Of a stretch of DNA of 64,000 nt, positions 43,799 to 52,605 are shown one piece after another; within the stretch, counting starts at the first letter, position 1, and each line of letters starts with the position of its first letter. A program made the translations under genes and the position numbers. This stretch comes from UBA2943 sp946534895 (GTDB lineage Bacteria > Bacillota > Clostridia > Christensenellales > Aristaeellaceae), in assembly GCA_946534895.1 (NCBI GenBank), contig CAMNDE010000001.1, positions 50,544 through 114,543 of the forward strand. Reading direction: 5' to 3'. The notes beneath the pieces are model-generated. The model saw nothing but the letters and a program-made list of their open reading frames with translations. It was not told the DNA's origin and searched no databases.

Positions 43799-44008
43799 TC
43801 AATAAGCAGGCTTGTCTTCATCAGGCTTGTCCTGATCCTGGCCCATGCTGATTCCGGTGATCTGTATGGCACGCCACTCAGCATCACCTATCATGCATTT
43901 CATGCAATTATCGCATACTTTATCAGGATCCAAATCACATCTGCATTCACCACACTGAATGCATTCCCTGTCATAAAGAATACACTTCTGGCTTTGACTC
44001 ATCTTCAT
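43799..44008 (-). CDS. Cysteine-rich mini-protein, likely metal or Fe-S binding
   Basis: A 69-residue protein with eight cysteines in the first 38 residues (C9, C16, C19, C22, C24, C32, C35, C38): KCILYDREC, CGECRC and VCDNCMKC. The CxxCxxCxC and CxxCxxC spacing suggests zinc or iron-sulfur binding. The tail is acidic (DQDKPDEDKPAY). GGAGG precedes a cluster of ATGs; 44008 (four bases away) and 44002 (ten bases away) are both plausible. Similar small proteins occur in Clostridia, function unknown. It is divergent from the LexA-like gene, with about 70 bases between. Confidence 0.78.
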   Translation of the reverse strand: MKMSQSQKCILYDRECIQCGECRCDLDPDKVCDNCMKCMIGDAEWRAIQITGISMGQDQDKPDEDKPAY

Positions 44009-44025
44009 CATACCTCCATAAGAAA

Positions 44026-44053
44026 TATATACCTGTGCAGTACAAACTGTCAA
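44026..44053 (-). promoter_or_regulatory. Promoter of cysteine-rich protein gene
   Basis: On the minus strand: TTGACA (44053-44048), 16-base spacer and TATATA (44031-44026). It lies within the leader of the divergent LexA-like gene, so a repressor bound here could affect both. No GAAC-N4-GTTC type LexA box is visible. Confidence 0.65.
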
Positions 44054-44078
44054 ATAGATTACTGTCCGGAGATCATTT

Positions 44079-44681
44079 ATGTTGGAGAAAAGCATTTTGC
44101 TGCAGGATAAAATCCTGAATTACATATCCAGAGAGATCAGAATAAAAGGTTATCCGCCGACAATCCGAGAAATCGCTGATGAAATGCAGATTAAGTCGGC
44201 ATCAACCGTCCACATGCATCTGCGAAGTCTGGAAAAGCGAGGCCTCATCAGAAGAAATCCATCGAAGCCCAGAGCAATTGAACTTGTATCAAGCTCAGAA
44301 TTCTCGGAATATGTGAAAACTCACCCCGTTGTCTGGGAACAGAAAAGCATTTCTTCCGATGCTAACGAAAGCAGCCAGTGCTACCTGGAATTGCCCGAGT
44401 ATTTATGTGGATACGACAGGCATTTCCTGTATACTGTTGAAAGCCTTGCACTGTATTCCCATGGAATTCTTCCCGGAGATGTGCTTGTCATCCATCAACA
44501 GAACGAAATTGACCGCGAAGGTTTCTTTCTGGTAAAAGAGAGTGATCAGACTTTACCCTTATACTATAAACAGCATAATAAAGATTGGCTGTTCTCGGAT
44601 GATATGCATTCCATTCTTCCAGAGCAATGCGATGTGCTTGGAAAAGTGTTATCATTGCTCCGCAAATATCCAAACATTTAG
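44079..44681 (+). CDS. LexA-like repressor lacking autoprotease residues
   Basis: A 200-residue protein with the LexA architecture. The winged-helix domain is intact (residues 6-70: ILNYISREIRIKGYPPTIREI, SASTVHMHLRSLEKRGLIRRNPSKPRAIEL, cited as landmarks KGYPPTIREI and STVHMHL). In the C-terminal S24-like domain the catalytic Ser aligns with A124 (VESLALYSHGILPGD) and the catalytic Lys with P160 (DQTLPLYYK). The Ala-Gly cleavage site is replaced by sequence around S90-I91. RecA-stimulated self-cleavage is therefore not expected. It may be a constitutive or ligand-controlled repressor. Downstream is msrC, 10 bases away and probably cotranscribed. No second lexA is in the window. Confidence 0.88.
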   Translation: MLEKSILLQDKILNYISREIRIKGYPPTIREIADEMQIKSASTVHMHLRSLEKRGLIRRNPSKPRAIELVSSSEFSEYVKTHPVVWEQKSISSDANESSQCYLELPEYLCGYDRHFLYTVESLALYSHGILPGDVLVIHQQNEIDREGFFLVKESDQTLPLYYKQHNKDWLFSDDMHSILPEQCDVLGKVLSLLRKYPNI

Positions 44682-44691
44682 GGGGAAACTT

Positions 44692-45180
44692 ATGCACAGT
44701 GAAGAAAAAAAGAATCTGTACTCAGAGATTTATCGGCAAATGGTCTCACTTCTTGAGGAAACCAGATTTGCGCTGCCTTCGCTTTCCAATTGCTCCGCCC
44801 TGGTTTACTCGCAACTTCCGGATTTGAACTGGTGTGGTTTTTATATCCTGCATCAGAATGAACTGATCCTCGGACCGTTCCAGGGCAATCCTGCGTGTAT
44901 ACGGATAGCTCCCGGCAAAGGAGTCTGCGGTACTGCTTTGCAAAAGCAAACCACCATACGCGTTGAGAATGTCCATCTTTTCCCTGGCCATATTGCCTGT
45001 GATGCACGCTCTAATTCTGAGATTGTCATCCCATTGTTTGACGCAGACCATCAAATCCGAGGTGTCTTTGATCTTGACAGTCCGCAGCTGAATCGTTTTG
45101 ACACAATAGATCAGGAAGGTTTGGAAGAGCTGTGCAGCCTGCTGCAATCGTCTCTTTCCTGGGAACCCAAAATCCTATAG
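44692..45180 (+). CDS. msrC: Free methionine-(R)-sulfoxide reductase (GAF domain)
   Basis: A 162-residue single GAF-domain enzyme that reduces free methionine-R-sulfoxide. The three redox cysteines C69, C79 and C103 show the family spacing of 10 and 24 residues (PACI, GVCG, IACDARSNSEIV). The substrate-pocket block SEIVIPLFD follows. GGGGGA lies before ATG 44692; the frame is open far upstream within lexA but only this start fits the family. It forms an operon with the LexA-like gene and ends in a strong terminator. Confidence 0.92.
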   Translation: MHSEEKKNLYSEIYRQMVSLLEETRFALPSLSNCSALVYSQLPDLNWCGFYILHQNELILGPFQGNPACIRIAPGKGVCGTALQKQTTIRVENVHLFPGHIACDARSNSEIVIPLFDADHQIRGVFDLDSPQLNRFDTIDQEGLEELCSLLQSSLSWEPKIL

Positions 45181-45245
45181 TCAAAACAGAAGCTCCTTAT
45201 TTCGGCAGTTTTCCATCATTGCCAGGAACAAGAGCTTCTCGGCAG

Positions 45246-45278
45246 AAAAGCCGCCAGAACATAAGTCTGGCGGCTTTT
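45246..45278. terminator. Bidirectional terminator between msrC and galT
   Basis: AAAAGCCGCCAGA / TCTGGCGGCTTTT, a 13-base perfect stem with a 7-base loop, lying between convergent genes. Confidence 0.93.
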
Positions 45279-45314
45279 GTGTCCTACGCATTCACATGGT
45301 TCCGTATGATATCA

Positions 45315-46853
45315 TTACACAGTATATCCGATGGAATTGAGGAACCTGGTCAATCCCTGCTGACCGTGGGCATCCATTTTATAGACACCGCTGTCCTTAA
45401 GCACCTGAGCACAGGTATTTCCAACTTCCTTTCTCAGAATTGCTTCTGCTTTTTCTGTGGAGTCTGTGATTCCATATTGTTTAACAATATCACTTATCCA
45501 ATCATAATGCTTCTCCAGTGGATCGCTCGCATCCGGACGCACCAGAGGCTTTTTCCCTGTAAGATAATCCTCCAGCCCTGCCAGTTCTGTCTTCAGTCTG
45601 CCCGGCAGAATGAAAAGTCCCATGACTTCAATCAAGCCAATGTTTTCTTTCTTGATATGGTGAAGATTCGCGTGAGGATGGAATATGCCCAACGGATGTT
45701 CATCGCTGGTCCGGTTATTTCTCAGTACCAGACGAAGATCCCAGATATCTCCTTCTTTTTTCAAAATAGGTGTAATGGTGTTATGCGGCACATTATCTGT
45801 GTATGCATAAACATCATATTCAGGATCAGACCATTCACGCCAGGCTTTCAGCATTTCATCTGCTGCGTTTATGATCGCATCTTTGTCTCTCGATTTCAGG
45901 GATATTGCTGTCATCGGCCACGCCAATACAGATGCCTGAATCTGCTCGTCTTTTGACTGAAGCCTGAAGAGTTCACCGGCTTTATCCATGGGGAAAGAAT
46001 ACTTTCCGCCCTGAAAATGATCATGGTTCAAAATAGAACCGCCAACGATGGGCAGATCGGCATTGCTCCCCAGGAAATAATGAGGAAACTGCTCAATAAA
46101 GCTGAACAGACGTTCAAAAGTTCCATGATCGATCTTCATGGGGATATGATTCTTATTGAAAACAATGCAGTGTTCATGATAGTAAGCATAAGGAGAATAC
46201 TGCAGGTACCAGGGATTTCCCATCAATTCCAGCGGAATGACTCTGTGATTCTGCCTTGCGGGGAAATTGCTTCTTCCGGCATATCCTGGATTTTCGATAC
46301 AGAGCATACATTTGGGGTATCCAACACTCGGCGCATTTTTGAGCTTAGCAATTTCCTTTGGATCCTTTTCCGGCTTTGACAGATTTATGGTAATCTCAAG
46401 CTTTCCCACATCCGTATCTGCAAAGTATATGATATTCTGCGCAATATCATCCACTTTTACATAATTGCAGTCTCTGCACATCTGGTAAAATTCCGATGTG
46501 GCCTGCTCACTCTTTCCTTCATTGCACAGTGCCCAAAAATGAGACCGCACCTGCAATGGCGAAGGAGTTACAATTCCCATGAGCCGTGTTGAAAACATAT
46601 CCTTTTCATAGGCAATGTCTTCAATAATCCCCTTCTCTATAGCCAGACTGCAAAGAGCCTTTAATATACCGGTAGCCGTTTCCGGAACTGCTGGATTCAC
46701 TTCAACCTTTATGTCCGCGGGATCATCCATTTTAAAGCAGTCCAGCAAAAAATTCCTGTAAAAGTAAAAATCTTCCTGAGGAATCAGATGATGAGCTGTC
46801 GCAAAATACAGCAACCTGTGTATGGCTTCCGTGGTTTTTTCTTTCCAGAGCAT
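45315..46853 (-). CDS. galT: UDP-glucose-hexose-1-phosphate uridylyltransferase
   Basis: Leloir pathway enzyme exchanging UMP between UDP-glucose and galactose 1-phosphate. The 512-residue length and sequence fit the Gram-positive GalT2 class (about 490-510 residues), rather than the short HIT-type E. coli enzyme. Landmarks are YPKCMLCIENPGYAGRSNFPARQNH, cited as CMLCIENPGY, and the active-site ILNHDHFQGG. A perfect consensus promoter lies 37 bases upstream of the ATG. No galK or galE is adjacent. Confidence 0.94.
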   Translation of the reverse strand: MLWKEKTTEAIHRLLYFATAHHLIPQEDFYFYRNFLLDCFKMDDPADIKVEVNPAVPETATGILKALCSLAIEKGIIEDIAYEKDMFSTRLMGIVTPSPLQVRSHFWALCNEGKSEQATSEFYQMCRDCNYVKVDDIAQNIIYFADTDVGKLEITINLSKPEKDPKEIAKLKNAPSVGYPKCMLCIENPGYAGRSNFPARQNHRVIPLELMGNPWYLQYSPYAYYHEHCIVFNKNHIPMKIDHGTFERLFSFIEQFPHYFLGSNADLPIVGGSILNHDHFQGGKYSFPMDKAGELFRLQSKDEQIQASVLAWPMTAISLKSRDKDAIINAADEMLKAWREWSDPEYDVYAYTDNVPHNTITPILKKEGDIWDLRLVLRNNRTSDEHPLGIFHPHANLHHIKKENIGLIEVMGLFILPGRLKTELAGLEDYLTGKKPLVRPDASDPLEKHYDWISDIVKQYGITDSTEKAEAILRKEVGNTCAQVLKDSGVYKMDAHGQQGLTRFLNSIGYTV

Positions 46854-46889
46854 GGCCTCTTCCCCCGTTCAAAGCTCTTTTTTCAATTT

Positions 46890-46918
46890 ATTATAGATAG
46901 AAAAAACAGCAGTGTCAA
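46890..46918 (-). promoter_or_regulatory. Perfect consensus promoter for galT
   Basis: On the minus strand TTGACA (46918-46913), 17-base spacer and TATAAT (46895-46890). The sequence upstream is AT-rich. Confidence 0.88.
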
Positions 46919-47035
46919 TTCTCTGCCAAATTTCTCACAACATGTAACGGTTTAGATAAATAATATTCTTGCAATCTAACGCAATTTATTTGATATTATT
47001 TCGTAATATTTTTGAAGCAAATTTGGAATAGATTG

Positions 47036-47064
47036 TTGACAGCTGTCATAAAATGTGCTAGAAT
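47036..47064 (+). promoter_or_regulatory. Promoter of large secreted protein gene
   Basis: TTGACA (47036-47041), 17-base spacer and TAGAAT (47059-47064). A small hairpin GGTTA/TAACC (about 47086-47107) lies in the leader before the ATG at 47141. Confidence 0.82.
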
Positions 47065-47140
47065 AACACACGCAGATTCTCTATTGGTTAAGGACACGAT
47101 ACTAACCTCCAGTCATCACGAATTTGATTGGGGGCATATT

Positions 47141-49258
47141 ATGAAGCGCCTTTTTTTCACTGGTTCCGTTTTTGCTGTTTGTATTTTTTTGTTTGTGCTT
47201 TCTTTTCATTCTTCTTTTGCTGAAATTCCTTCATCCTTGGACGAGATTCCTCTAAAACTGAACTACGAATCCCCGGAATTTACCATATCCTTAAAGAATG
47301 GTTACCTTACTCTCAAAACTGATTGGACTCCATTATTTGAGGATAATGTGAACGTGAAGATCACTTACAAGGATGCTCCGAGTATCAAGCTTCCCAATTC
47401 TTCCTCTGATGGTGTTTATCAATCCCGCTACAAGGAAGATGCATCAAGCCTTGAAAATATCGACTCCATTATTTTGGAGAGCATCGCTGATAATGATCAC
47501 GACAGCGAACTGGTCGTCATAGGCTTTGATGGCACTCTTCAGACCTTGGAGGTTACAAAAGGACTTGAATTTGCCACATACACGTCAAAAAGCGGTGTCC
47601 AGGGATACAATTATTCCTATGGATTGGAAAAAGGCTCATCATCTCTTCCCCTTGTTGAGTATGCCGTGTATTTTGATGCCTCCGGAAAACTGAAGAATTA
47701 TCGTGTTCTTGATTCAGATGATCGGGAACTCACCTATTCTGGCTCCGGCGAGCTTGAAGCCGTAGAACGGTTGATCCGTTCCTCAAATACAGGTGTTGTC
47801 CAAAGAATTCATTGGGATTTTTCCGATAAAAAATGGAAAAATGATCAGGGCGAGGTCGTGGATTACAATGATGACGTGTACAATGACAAAGTTAAAGAAT
47901 CCTCGCCTACCCAACAGCCTGTAATCACTATCCAGCCGGTTGAAGAAGAAGAACTGTTTGCCATTACTCCAACGCCCCGTAAAGATGCATCTGCCACGCC
48001 TGCGCCTTCAGCATCAGCCAGTCCCCAGGCATCATCAACACCTGCGCCATCCAAAAAACCTTATGTTGTCCTCCCTCCGCCAGTAAAACTGAGTGATCTG
48101 AAAGTGGCTGTCAATCCAGAAACCCTGAAGCACCTGCAGCTGGGCACCATAACTTCAAGTGAGCACAGCGCGTCCATAAAGGATCTGAATTATACGGCAG
48201 TTTCCGTCACATATGTATCTGGTGGAGTGAAAACCACAGTGGAACTCAGCAAAAATACTGATTCAGCATCCTGGGTATGCGATAACATGCCGGATGGCTT
48301 CGCCCTTTCCACTGCCGTATTTACAGTTACGGATAATTACGGATTATCCACAAAATACAAAAACATGGAAGTCCTGTCGTCATCATTCCTCAGTGATCCA
48401 TCACTGGAACTGCTTGCGGACAATACATACCGTTACGACGGAACAGATCGCGAAAATGTACTGGCTTTATACGCTTCCGAAGGTGATCTGGAGGCTTATA
48501 GCTACCATACAGAGGATGAAAGCAAGTCCATCACCTATAATCCGTATGGAGATGTTCTCTCCTATTCCGCATCTTCCAGTAACGGAAAAAAGTACAAGTA
48601 TTCCGCAGACCAGGGCTGGTATGTATTAGGTGAGGACGGCGCCTGGGCACCAACAGATAAACCTGATGATGTGAATCCTTCTGATCTTCCTCCTCTTCTT
48701 GTTCTGGAACGAAAAACCGAGCCCAAAGTGGTATGGTATCCAAATAATACGGTTGGTGTGATCGGTATTCCCCTGCGGGAAACCTACCCGGGACTGACAA
48801 ACAAATGGTATAATGTGCTTCCTGTCGATATTTCCCATAATGGAATTCAGTCATTTAAGCTTGTTGCTGCAAACATGTTCTATATCGGGCGTGTCTATGT
48901 CAATGTCATGGACGACTATGTTACGGTCGATTACCAGCTTGCGGGCGGACATGTTTATCCCAAGACAGAGTTTTATCGCTGGTTCACTTCCATAGATGAA
49001 ATCTCATCTGAATTTCTCGAAGCACCCAAAAACGGAATGAAATACGGGCGGCCATATTCGAGAAAAGATGATCTGAACGACCAGTCCATAGCTTTGCTGT
49101 TTGTATGCAATACCGTCACCTTCCGTCAGCCGGTCAACAACCATGGCGGTATGCTGGTGCGTTTCTGGCCGAATATCCATGAAGTCATCCAGCATCGCGA
49201 AGCCGCCAAGAAGCTGTTGTGGCAAATGGATAAAGAAAAGATGGAACGCAACCGATAA
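47141..49258 (+). CDS. Large secreted protein of unknown function
   Basis: A 705-residue exported protein. Residues 1-27 are a signal peptide (GSVFAVCIFLFVLSFHSSFA) with likely cleavage at SFA-EIP; there is no lipobox. Residues 28-270 are a beta-rich region with FDGTLQTLEV and YSYGLEKGSSSLPLVEY. About 275-340 is a Thr/Pro/Ala/Ser linker (TPTPRKDASATPAPSASASP). 340-705 is a second beta-rich part, with RYDGTDREN, SITYNPYGDV and KYKYSADQGWYV resembling repeats that track printed-sequence or wall-binding modules, but not enough to name a family. GGGGG precedes the ATG; a frame extends upstream through the promoter but is not used. It is monocistronic and terminated. Confidence 0.8.
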   Translation: MKRLFFTGSVFAVCIFLFVLSFHSSFAEIPSSLDEIPLKLNYESPEFTISLKNGYLTLKTDWTPLFEDNVNVKITYKDAPSIKLPNSSSDGVYQSRYKEDASSLENIDSIILESIADNDHDSELVVIGFDGTLQTLEVTKGLEFATYTSKSGVQGYNYSYGLEKGSSSLPLVEYAVYFDASGKLKNYRVLDSDDRELTYSGSGELEAVERLIRSSNTGVVQRIHWDFSDKKWKNDQGEVVDYNDDVYNDKVKESSPTQQPVITIQPVEEEELFAITPTPRKDASATPAPSASASPQASSTPAPSKKPYVVLPPPVKLSDLKVAVNPETLKHLQLGTITSSEHSASIKDLNYTAVSVTYVSGGVKTTVELSKNTDSASWVCDNMPDGFALSTAVFTVTDNYGLSTKYKNMEVLSSSFLSDPSLELLADNTYRYDGTDRENVLALYASEGDLEAYSYHTEDESKSITYNPYGDVLSYSASSSNGKKYKYSADQGWYVLGEDGAWAPTDKPDDVNPSDLPPLLVLERKTEPKVVWYPNNTVGVIGIPLRETYPGLTNKWYNVLPVDISHNGIQSFKLVAANMFYIGRVYVNVMDDYVTVDYQLAGGHVYPKTEFYRWFTSIDEISSEFLEAPKNGMKYGRPYSRKDDLNDQSIALLFVCNTVTFRQPVNNHGGMLVRFWPNIHEVIQHREAAKKLLWQMDKEKMERNR

Positions 49259-49274
49259 AACGATACCCTCATAT

Positions 49275-49310
49275 AAAGAGCCAGCCACGTATTCGCGTGA
49301 CTGGCTCTTT
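49275..49310. terminator. Bidirectional terminator before ftsH
   Basis: AAAGAGCCAGcCACG / CGTGaCTGGCTCTTT, a 15-base stem with one mismatch and a 6-base loop, between convergent genes. Confidence 0.92.
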
Positions 49311-49327
49311 ATTGGTTTCACCCTGTG

Positions 49328-51196
49328 TTATTCATGGTCAGAAACCGGCAGTAATGGTTGAGGATCGTTACCACGATTATTCAGTATTGCCATGAATTCT
49401 TCGCCTGTGATTGTCTCCCGTTCCAGAAGATAGGCTGCGAGCTTATGCAATTCATTTTCATTCTCTTTCAGGATTCCTACAGCCTTCGCATGCGCATTCT
49501 TAATGATCGCAACAATTTCCTGATCAATCTCTGCACTGGTCTTTTCCGAACATGCAAGAGACGAATCTCCGCCGAGGTATACATTGGTAACTGACTCAAA
49601 TGCTGTCATATCAAAGTTTTCACTCATTCCAAGTCTTGTCACCATGGCTCTTGCGAGTTTCGTGGCCTGTTCTATATCATTGGAAGCACCAGAGGTTACC
49701 TGTCCGAAAACCAGCTCTTCGGCTGCTCTGCCGGCTGTCAGAGTTGCAATCTTGTTCAATATGAATTCCTTCGTCATCAGATAATGCTCGTCCTCTTCCA
49801 CCTGCATGGTAAATCCAAGCGCGCCGGAAGTTCTGGGAATAATAGTGATTTTATGAACAGGTGTAGAATCGGCCTGTCTGGCAGCAACAATCGCATGCCC
49901 GATCTCATGATAAGAGACCACCTTGCGTTCTCTGGGCGTGATTACCGCATTCTTGCGCTGGTAACCGGCAATGACTGTCTCCACTGCTTCCTCCAGATCC
50001 TTCTGTTCCACAGTGTTACGTCCTTCCTTCACGGCAAGCAGTGCACCCTCGTTGATAATGTTCGCGAGCTCAGCCCCGCTTGTACCGCTCGTTGCAAGGG
50101 CGATTGCCCGATAATCAATATTCTCAGACATGCGTACTTCTTTTGCATGGACTTTTAAAATCGCTTCCCGACCGGCAAGGTCAGGCAGTTCCACAGGAAT
50201 ACGCCGGTCAAAACGCCCAGGCCTCAGCAAGGCGTTGTCGAGACTGTCCGGACGGTTGGTTGCAGCAAGAATGACTACGCCTTTTCCCGTATCAAAACCA
50301 TCCATTTCTGCAAGGAGCTGATTCAGGGTCTGCTCACGTTCATCATTGCCGCCCAGTCCATTGCCGGCATCTCTTTTTTTGCCGATGGCATCAATTTCAT
50401 CAATAAAAACGATACAGGGGGCTTTTTCTCCGGCCTGCTTAAACAAATCACGTACTCGGGCAGCACCCATACCGACAAACATTTCCACGAATTCCGAACC
50501 GGAAATGGAAAAGAAAGGCACTTTTGCTTCTCCGGCAACTGCTTTTGCCAACAGTGTTTTACCAGTGCCTGGCGGTCCTACAAGAAGTGCTCCCTTGGGA
50601 AGTTTCGCCCCTATATTCTTGTATTTTTCCGGATCATGCAGGAAGTCCACAATTTCTGAAAGGGCAGCTTTTGCTTCATCTTCACCTGCCACATCTGCAA
50701 AGGTTTTTCCGGTCTGTGCTTCCATGTACACTTTCGCCGTGCTTTTCCCGAAGCTCATGTTTCCGCCCATTCGCTTGTTCATCATGCGAATCAGAATCAT
50801 TCCGATTCCAAGTGTAATCGCAAACGGGAGGATATATCCAATCAGGAATGAAATGATTGGCGATGACTGTTTGGGAATGGCTGTAGTAAAAATGACCCCT
50901 GCCTTCTGCATGCGCTCGACAAGTCCCGGATCTTCCATTCTTCCGGTAGTGAAAGTTGACGTCTCGCCATTCTTTTCTGTCACGAACGTAATTGAGGTAC
51001 TTTCAACTTTTGCTTCCTTGACAAGTCCGCCCTCCATCATCTGCAGAAAAACGCTATAAGGAACCTCTGAAATCTGTACCGATGTCAGAGAATTGACAAT
51101 CATAATATTAATCAGCAGAACCACGATCATAATAACGCCAAACATGATGAGTCCGCCTGTATCAGGTCTGCGATTGTTATTTCCTTTATTATTCAC
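49328..51196 (-). CDS. ftsH: ATP-dependent zinc metalloprotease FtsH
   Basis: A 622-residue membrane-bound AAA+ protease for quality control of membrane and regulatory proteins. Two transmembrane helices lie at about 16-36 and 113-138 around an extracytoplasmic segment. Walker A GPPGTGKT is at 207-214 and Walker B is IVFIDEIDAI. The second-region-of-homology has ATNRPDSLDNALLRPGRFDRR, cited as LLRPGRFDR. The zinc site is HEIGH near 430. The start is GTG 51196, seven bases after GGAGG. It is a single gene and no hpt or tilS is adjacent. Confidence 0.97.
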   Translation of the reverse strand: MNNKGNNNRRPDTGGLIMFGVIMIVVLLINIMIVNSLTSVQISEVPYSVFLQMMEGGLVKEAKVESTSITFVTEKNGETSTFTTGRMEDPGLVERMQKAGVIFTTAIPKQSSPIISFLIGYILPFAITLGIGMILIRMMNKRMGGNMSFGKSTAKVYMEAQTGKTFADVAGEDEAKAALSEIVDFLHDPEKYKNIGAKLPKGALLVGPPGTGKTLLAKAVAGEAKVPFFSISGSEFVEMFVGMGAARVRDLFKQAGEKAPCIVFIDEIDAIGKKRDAGNGLGGNDEREQTLNQLLAEMDGFDTGKGVVILAATNRPDSLDNALLRPGRFDRRIPVELPDLAGREAILKVHAKEVRMSENIDYRAIALATSGTSGAELANIINEGALLAVKEGRNTVEQKDLEEAVETVIAGYQRKNAVITPRERKVVSYHEIGHAIVAARQADSTPVHKITIIPRTSGALGFTMQVEEDEHYLMTKEFILNKIATLTAGRAAEELVFGQVTSGASNDIEQATKLARAMVTRLGMSENFDMTAFESVTNVYLGGDSSLACSEKTSAEIDQEIVAIIKNAHAKAVGILKENENELHKLAAYLLERETITGEEFMAILNNRGNDPQPLLPVSDHE

Positions 51197-51284
51197 AACA
51201 TCACCTCCAGGACATAATCATAAAGAACCTTACGTATCGTAGCATAGATTTGTGAACAGTTCATGTACGAATCGCCTTGTTTTC

Positions 51285-51313
51285 TTGACGAATATTTAGA
51301 AGATTATTAAAAT
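51285..51313 (+). promoter_or_regulatory. Promoter of dus gene
   Basis: TTGACG (51285-51290), 17-base spacer and TAAAAT (51308-51313), giving a leader of about 200 bases. Confidence 0.7.
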
Positions 51314-51359
51314 GGCCGATGATCATCCGATCATCTGGTTTCATTTATCCTTCTGCGTA

Positions 51360-51380
51360 AACAGGCATGGATCATGCCTG
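51360..51380 (+). promoter_or_regulatory. Leader hairpin upstream of dus
   Basis: ACAGGCATG-GAT-CATGCCTGT, 9-base perfect arms with a 3-base loop, followed by GCGTTCTTT. It could be a weak attenuator or RNA-stability element in the long leader. Confidence 0.45.
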
Positions 51381-51519
51381 TGCGTTCTTTGACATCAAGT
51401 CCAGCTCGCCGGATACCAGCCAGCCTGGATCGGCGGCATTCCCTGCCTGGCACGATGCTCCCGATACAGTTTTTTCATCTCGAAGCAATACTTTTATTCC
51501 GCAGTCAGTGAGGTCCAGC

Positions 51520-52482
51520 ATGGAATTGCTATTTGCACCGATGGAAGGCATAACCGACGGAATTTTCCGGACGACACACGCATCCGTTTTCGGCGGAATT
51601 GATCACTATTATATTCCTTTTATTAGTCCGACCGTGAATGGGCATTTTGACAGACGTGAAATGCGGCTGCTTTTCCCTTCTGACAAGGCGCTTCTGTCAG
51701 CTGTTCCTCAGATTCTATGCAAAGATCCTTCCTTGTTTCTCCACTGCACGGACATGCTCAGGGAACTGGGATTTATGGAGGTCAATCTGAATGTCGGCTG
51801 TCCTTCAGGCACCGTTACCGCCAAGGGAAAAGGCTCCGGCATGCTCCTCGACCTCGACAGTTTGAAGAGATTTCTTGACCAGATTTACACATCTGCATCA
51901 CTGCCTGTTTCCGTGAAGACCCGAATCGGATATGTTTCAGAAGATGAATGGCCGGCATTGCTGGACATCTATAAAAACTATCCGATAGAGAAACTCATCA
52001 TCCATCCAAGAACCAGACAGGATTTCTATAAAGGTCCCATTCACAGGCATGCTCTTGAATCACTGGACGATTTGCCTTTTCCCTGGATCATCAATGGAGA
52101 CTTAACCACCACTGAGCTCATTTACCAGGCTGTACAGCAGTATCACTGCACAGGCGTCATGGTAGGACGTGGCTTTCTGACCAATCCCGGTCTGGCCCGC
52201 CAAATAAAAACAGGCCAGAAAATGTGCCTGTCTGAGCTGGTGACATTTCATGATACGCTGTTCAGAGCATATCAGGCGGAACTGCCTCCCAATGCTGTTC
52301 TTGGACGCATGCGTGAAATTACAAAGTACTTTTCGTTCTGCTTTGCACATTCAGATAAAGCGATCAAGCGTTTGTTCAAGGCAAAAAGTATTGAACAGTA
52401 TCTGGACTCAGCTGCCCTTCTCTTCTCCCTGCCATTCATCGATGATCCGTGCTATCCATCCTCAGCGGATGTGGAATCCTGA
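51520..52482 (+). CDS. dus: tRNA-dihydrouridine synthase
   Basis: A 320-residue FMN enzyme reducing uridines of tRNA. The N-terminus LLFAPMEGITDGIFR is the Dus signature. The catalytic Cys is in NVGCPSGTVTAKGKGSGML and FMN-binding residues follow in KTRIGY, IIHPRTR and INGDL. The VMVGRGFLTNPGL block is typical. ATG 51520 sits six bases after GTGAGGT. The exact position modified (DusA, B or C type) cannot be decided from the sequence alone. Confidence 0.92.
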   Translation: MELLFAPMEGITDGIFRTTHASVFGGIDHYYIPFISPTVNGHFDRREMRLLFPSDKALLSAVPQILCKDPSLFLHCTDMLRELGFMEVNLNVGCPSGTVTAKGKGSGMLLDLDSLKRFLDQIYTSASLPVSVKTRIGYVSEDEWPALLDIYKNYPIEKLIIHPRTRQDFYKGPIHRHALESLDDLPFPWIINGDLTTTELIYQAVQQYHCTGVMVGRGFLTNPGLARQIKTGQKMCLSELVTFHDTLFRAYQAELPPNAVLGRMREITKYFSFCFAHSDKAIKRLFKAKSIEQYLDSAALLFSLPFIDDPCYPSSADVES

Positions 52483-52512
52483 CAGATCCTTCATGTTGCC
52501 TGACGCAAAAAC

Positions 52513-52564
52513 GCCCCTGAAAATCTTGCCTGTATGGAGGAAAGATCTTCAGGGGCTGCATTTT
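52513..52564 (+). terminator. Terminator after dus
   Basis: Stem GCCCCTGAAAATCTT / AAGATCTTCAGGGGC (one mismatch in 15) with a 14-base loop, then TGCATTTT. It separates dus from convergent uxaC. Confidence 0.8.
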
Positions 52565-52605
52565 ATGCTTCTTGCTGAAGCTAGATTCCGTTATGGACTG
52601 AGAGC

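Larger units (their letters stand above)
51197..51519. other. Divergent ftsH/dus intergenic region
   Basis: About 320 bases. It contains the dus promoter (51285-51313), a small inverted repeat GATGATC-ATCC-GATCATC (51317-51334) and a stronger hairpin (51360-51380). The rest up to the dus start is open in the dus frame, but without a ribosome site or family similarity. No clear -10/-35 pair for ftsH was found. Confidence 0.5.

Noticed and set aside
44003..44078. A classical Gram-positive LexA box (GAAC-N4-GTTC) in the lexA-like promoter region
   Set aside because: I looked for both GAAC-N4-GTTC and CTGT-N8-ACAG forms; neither is present in recognisable form.
46919..47035. LacI/CcpA-type operator in TGTAACGGTTTA upstream of galT
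   Set aside because: Only one half fits the TGTAA arm, and the centre and second arm do not match a cre or the palindromes of the uxa region.
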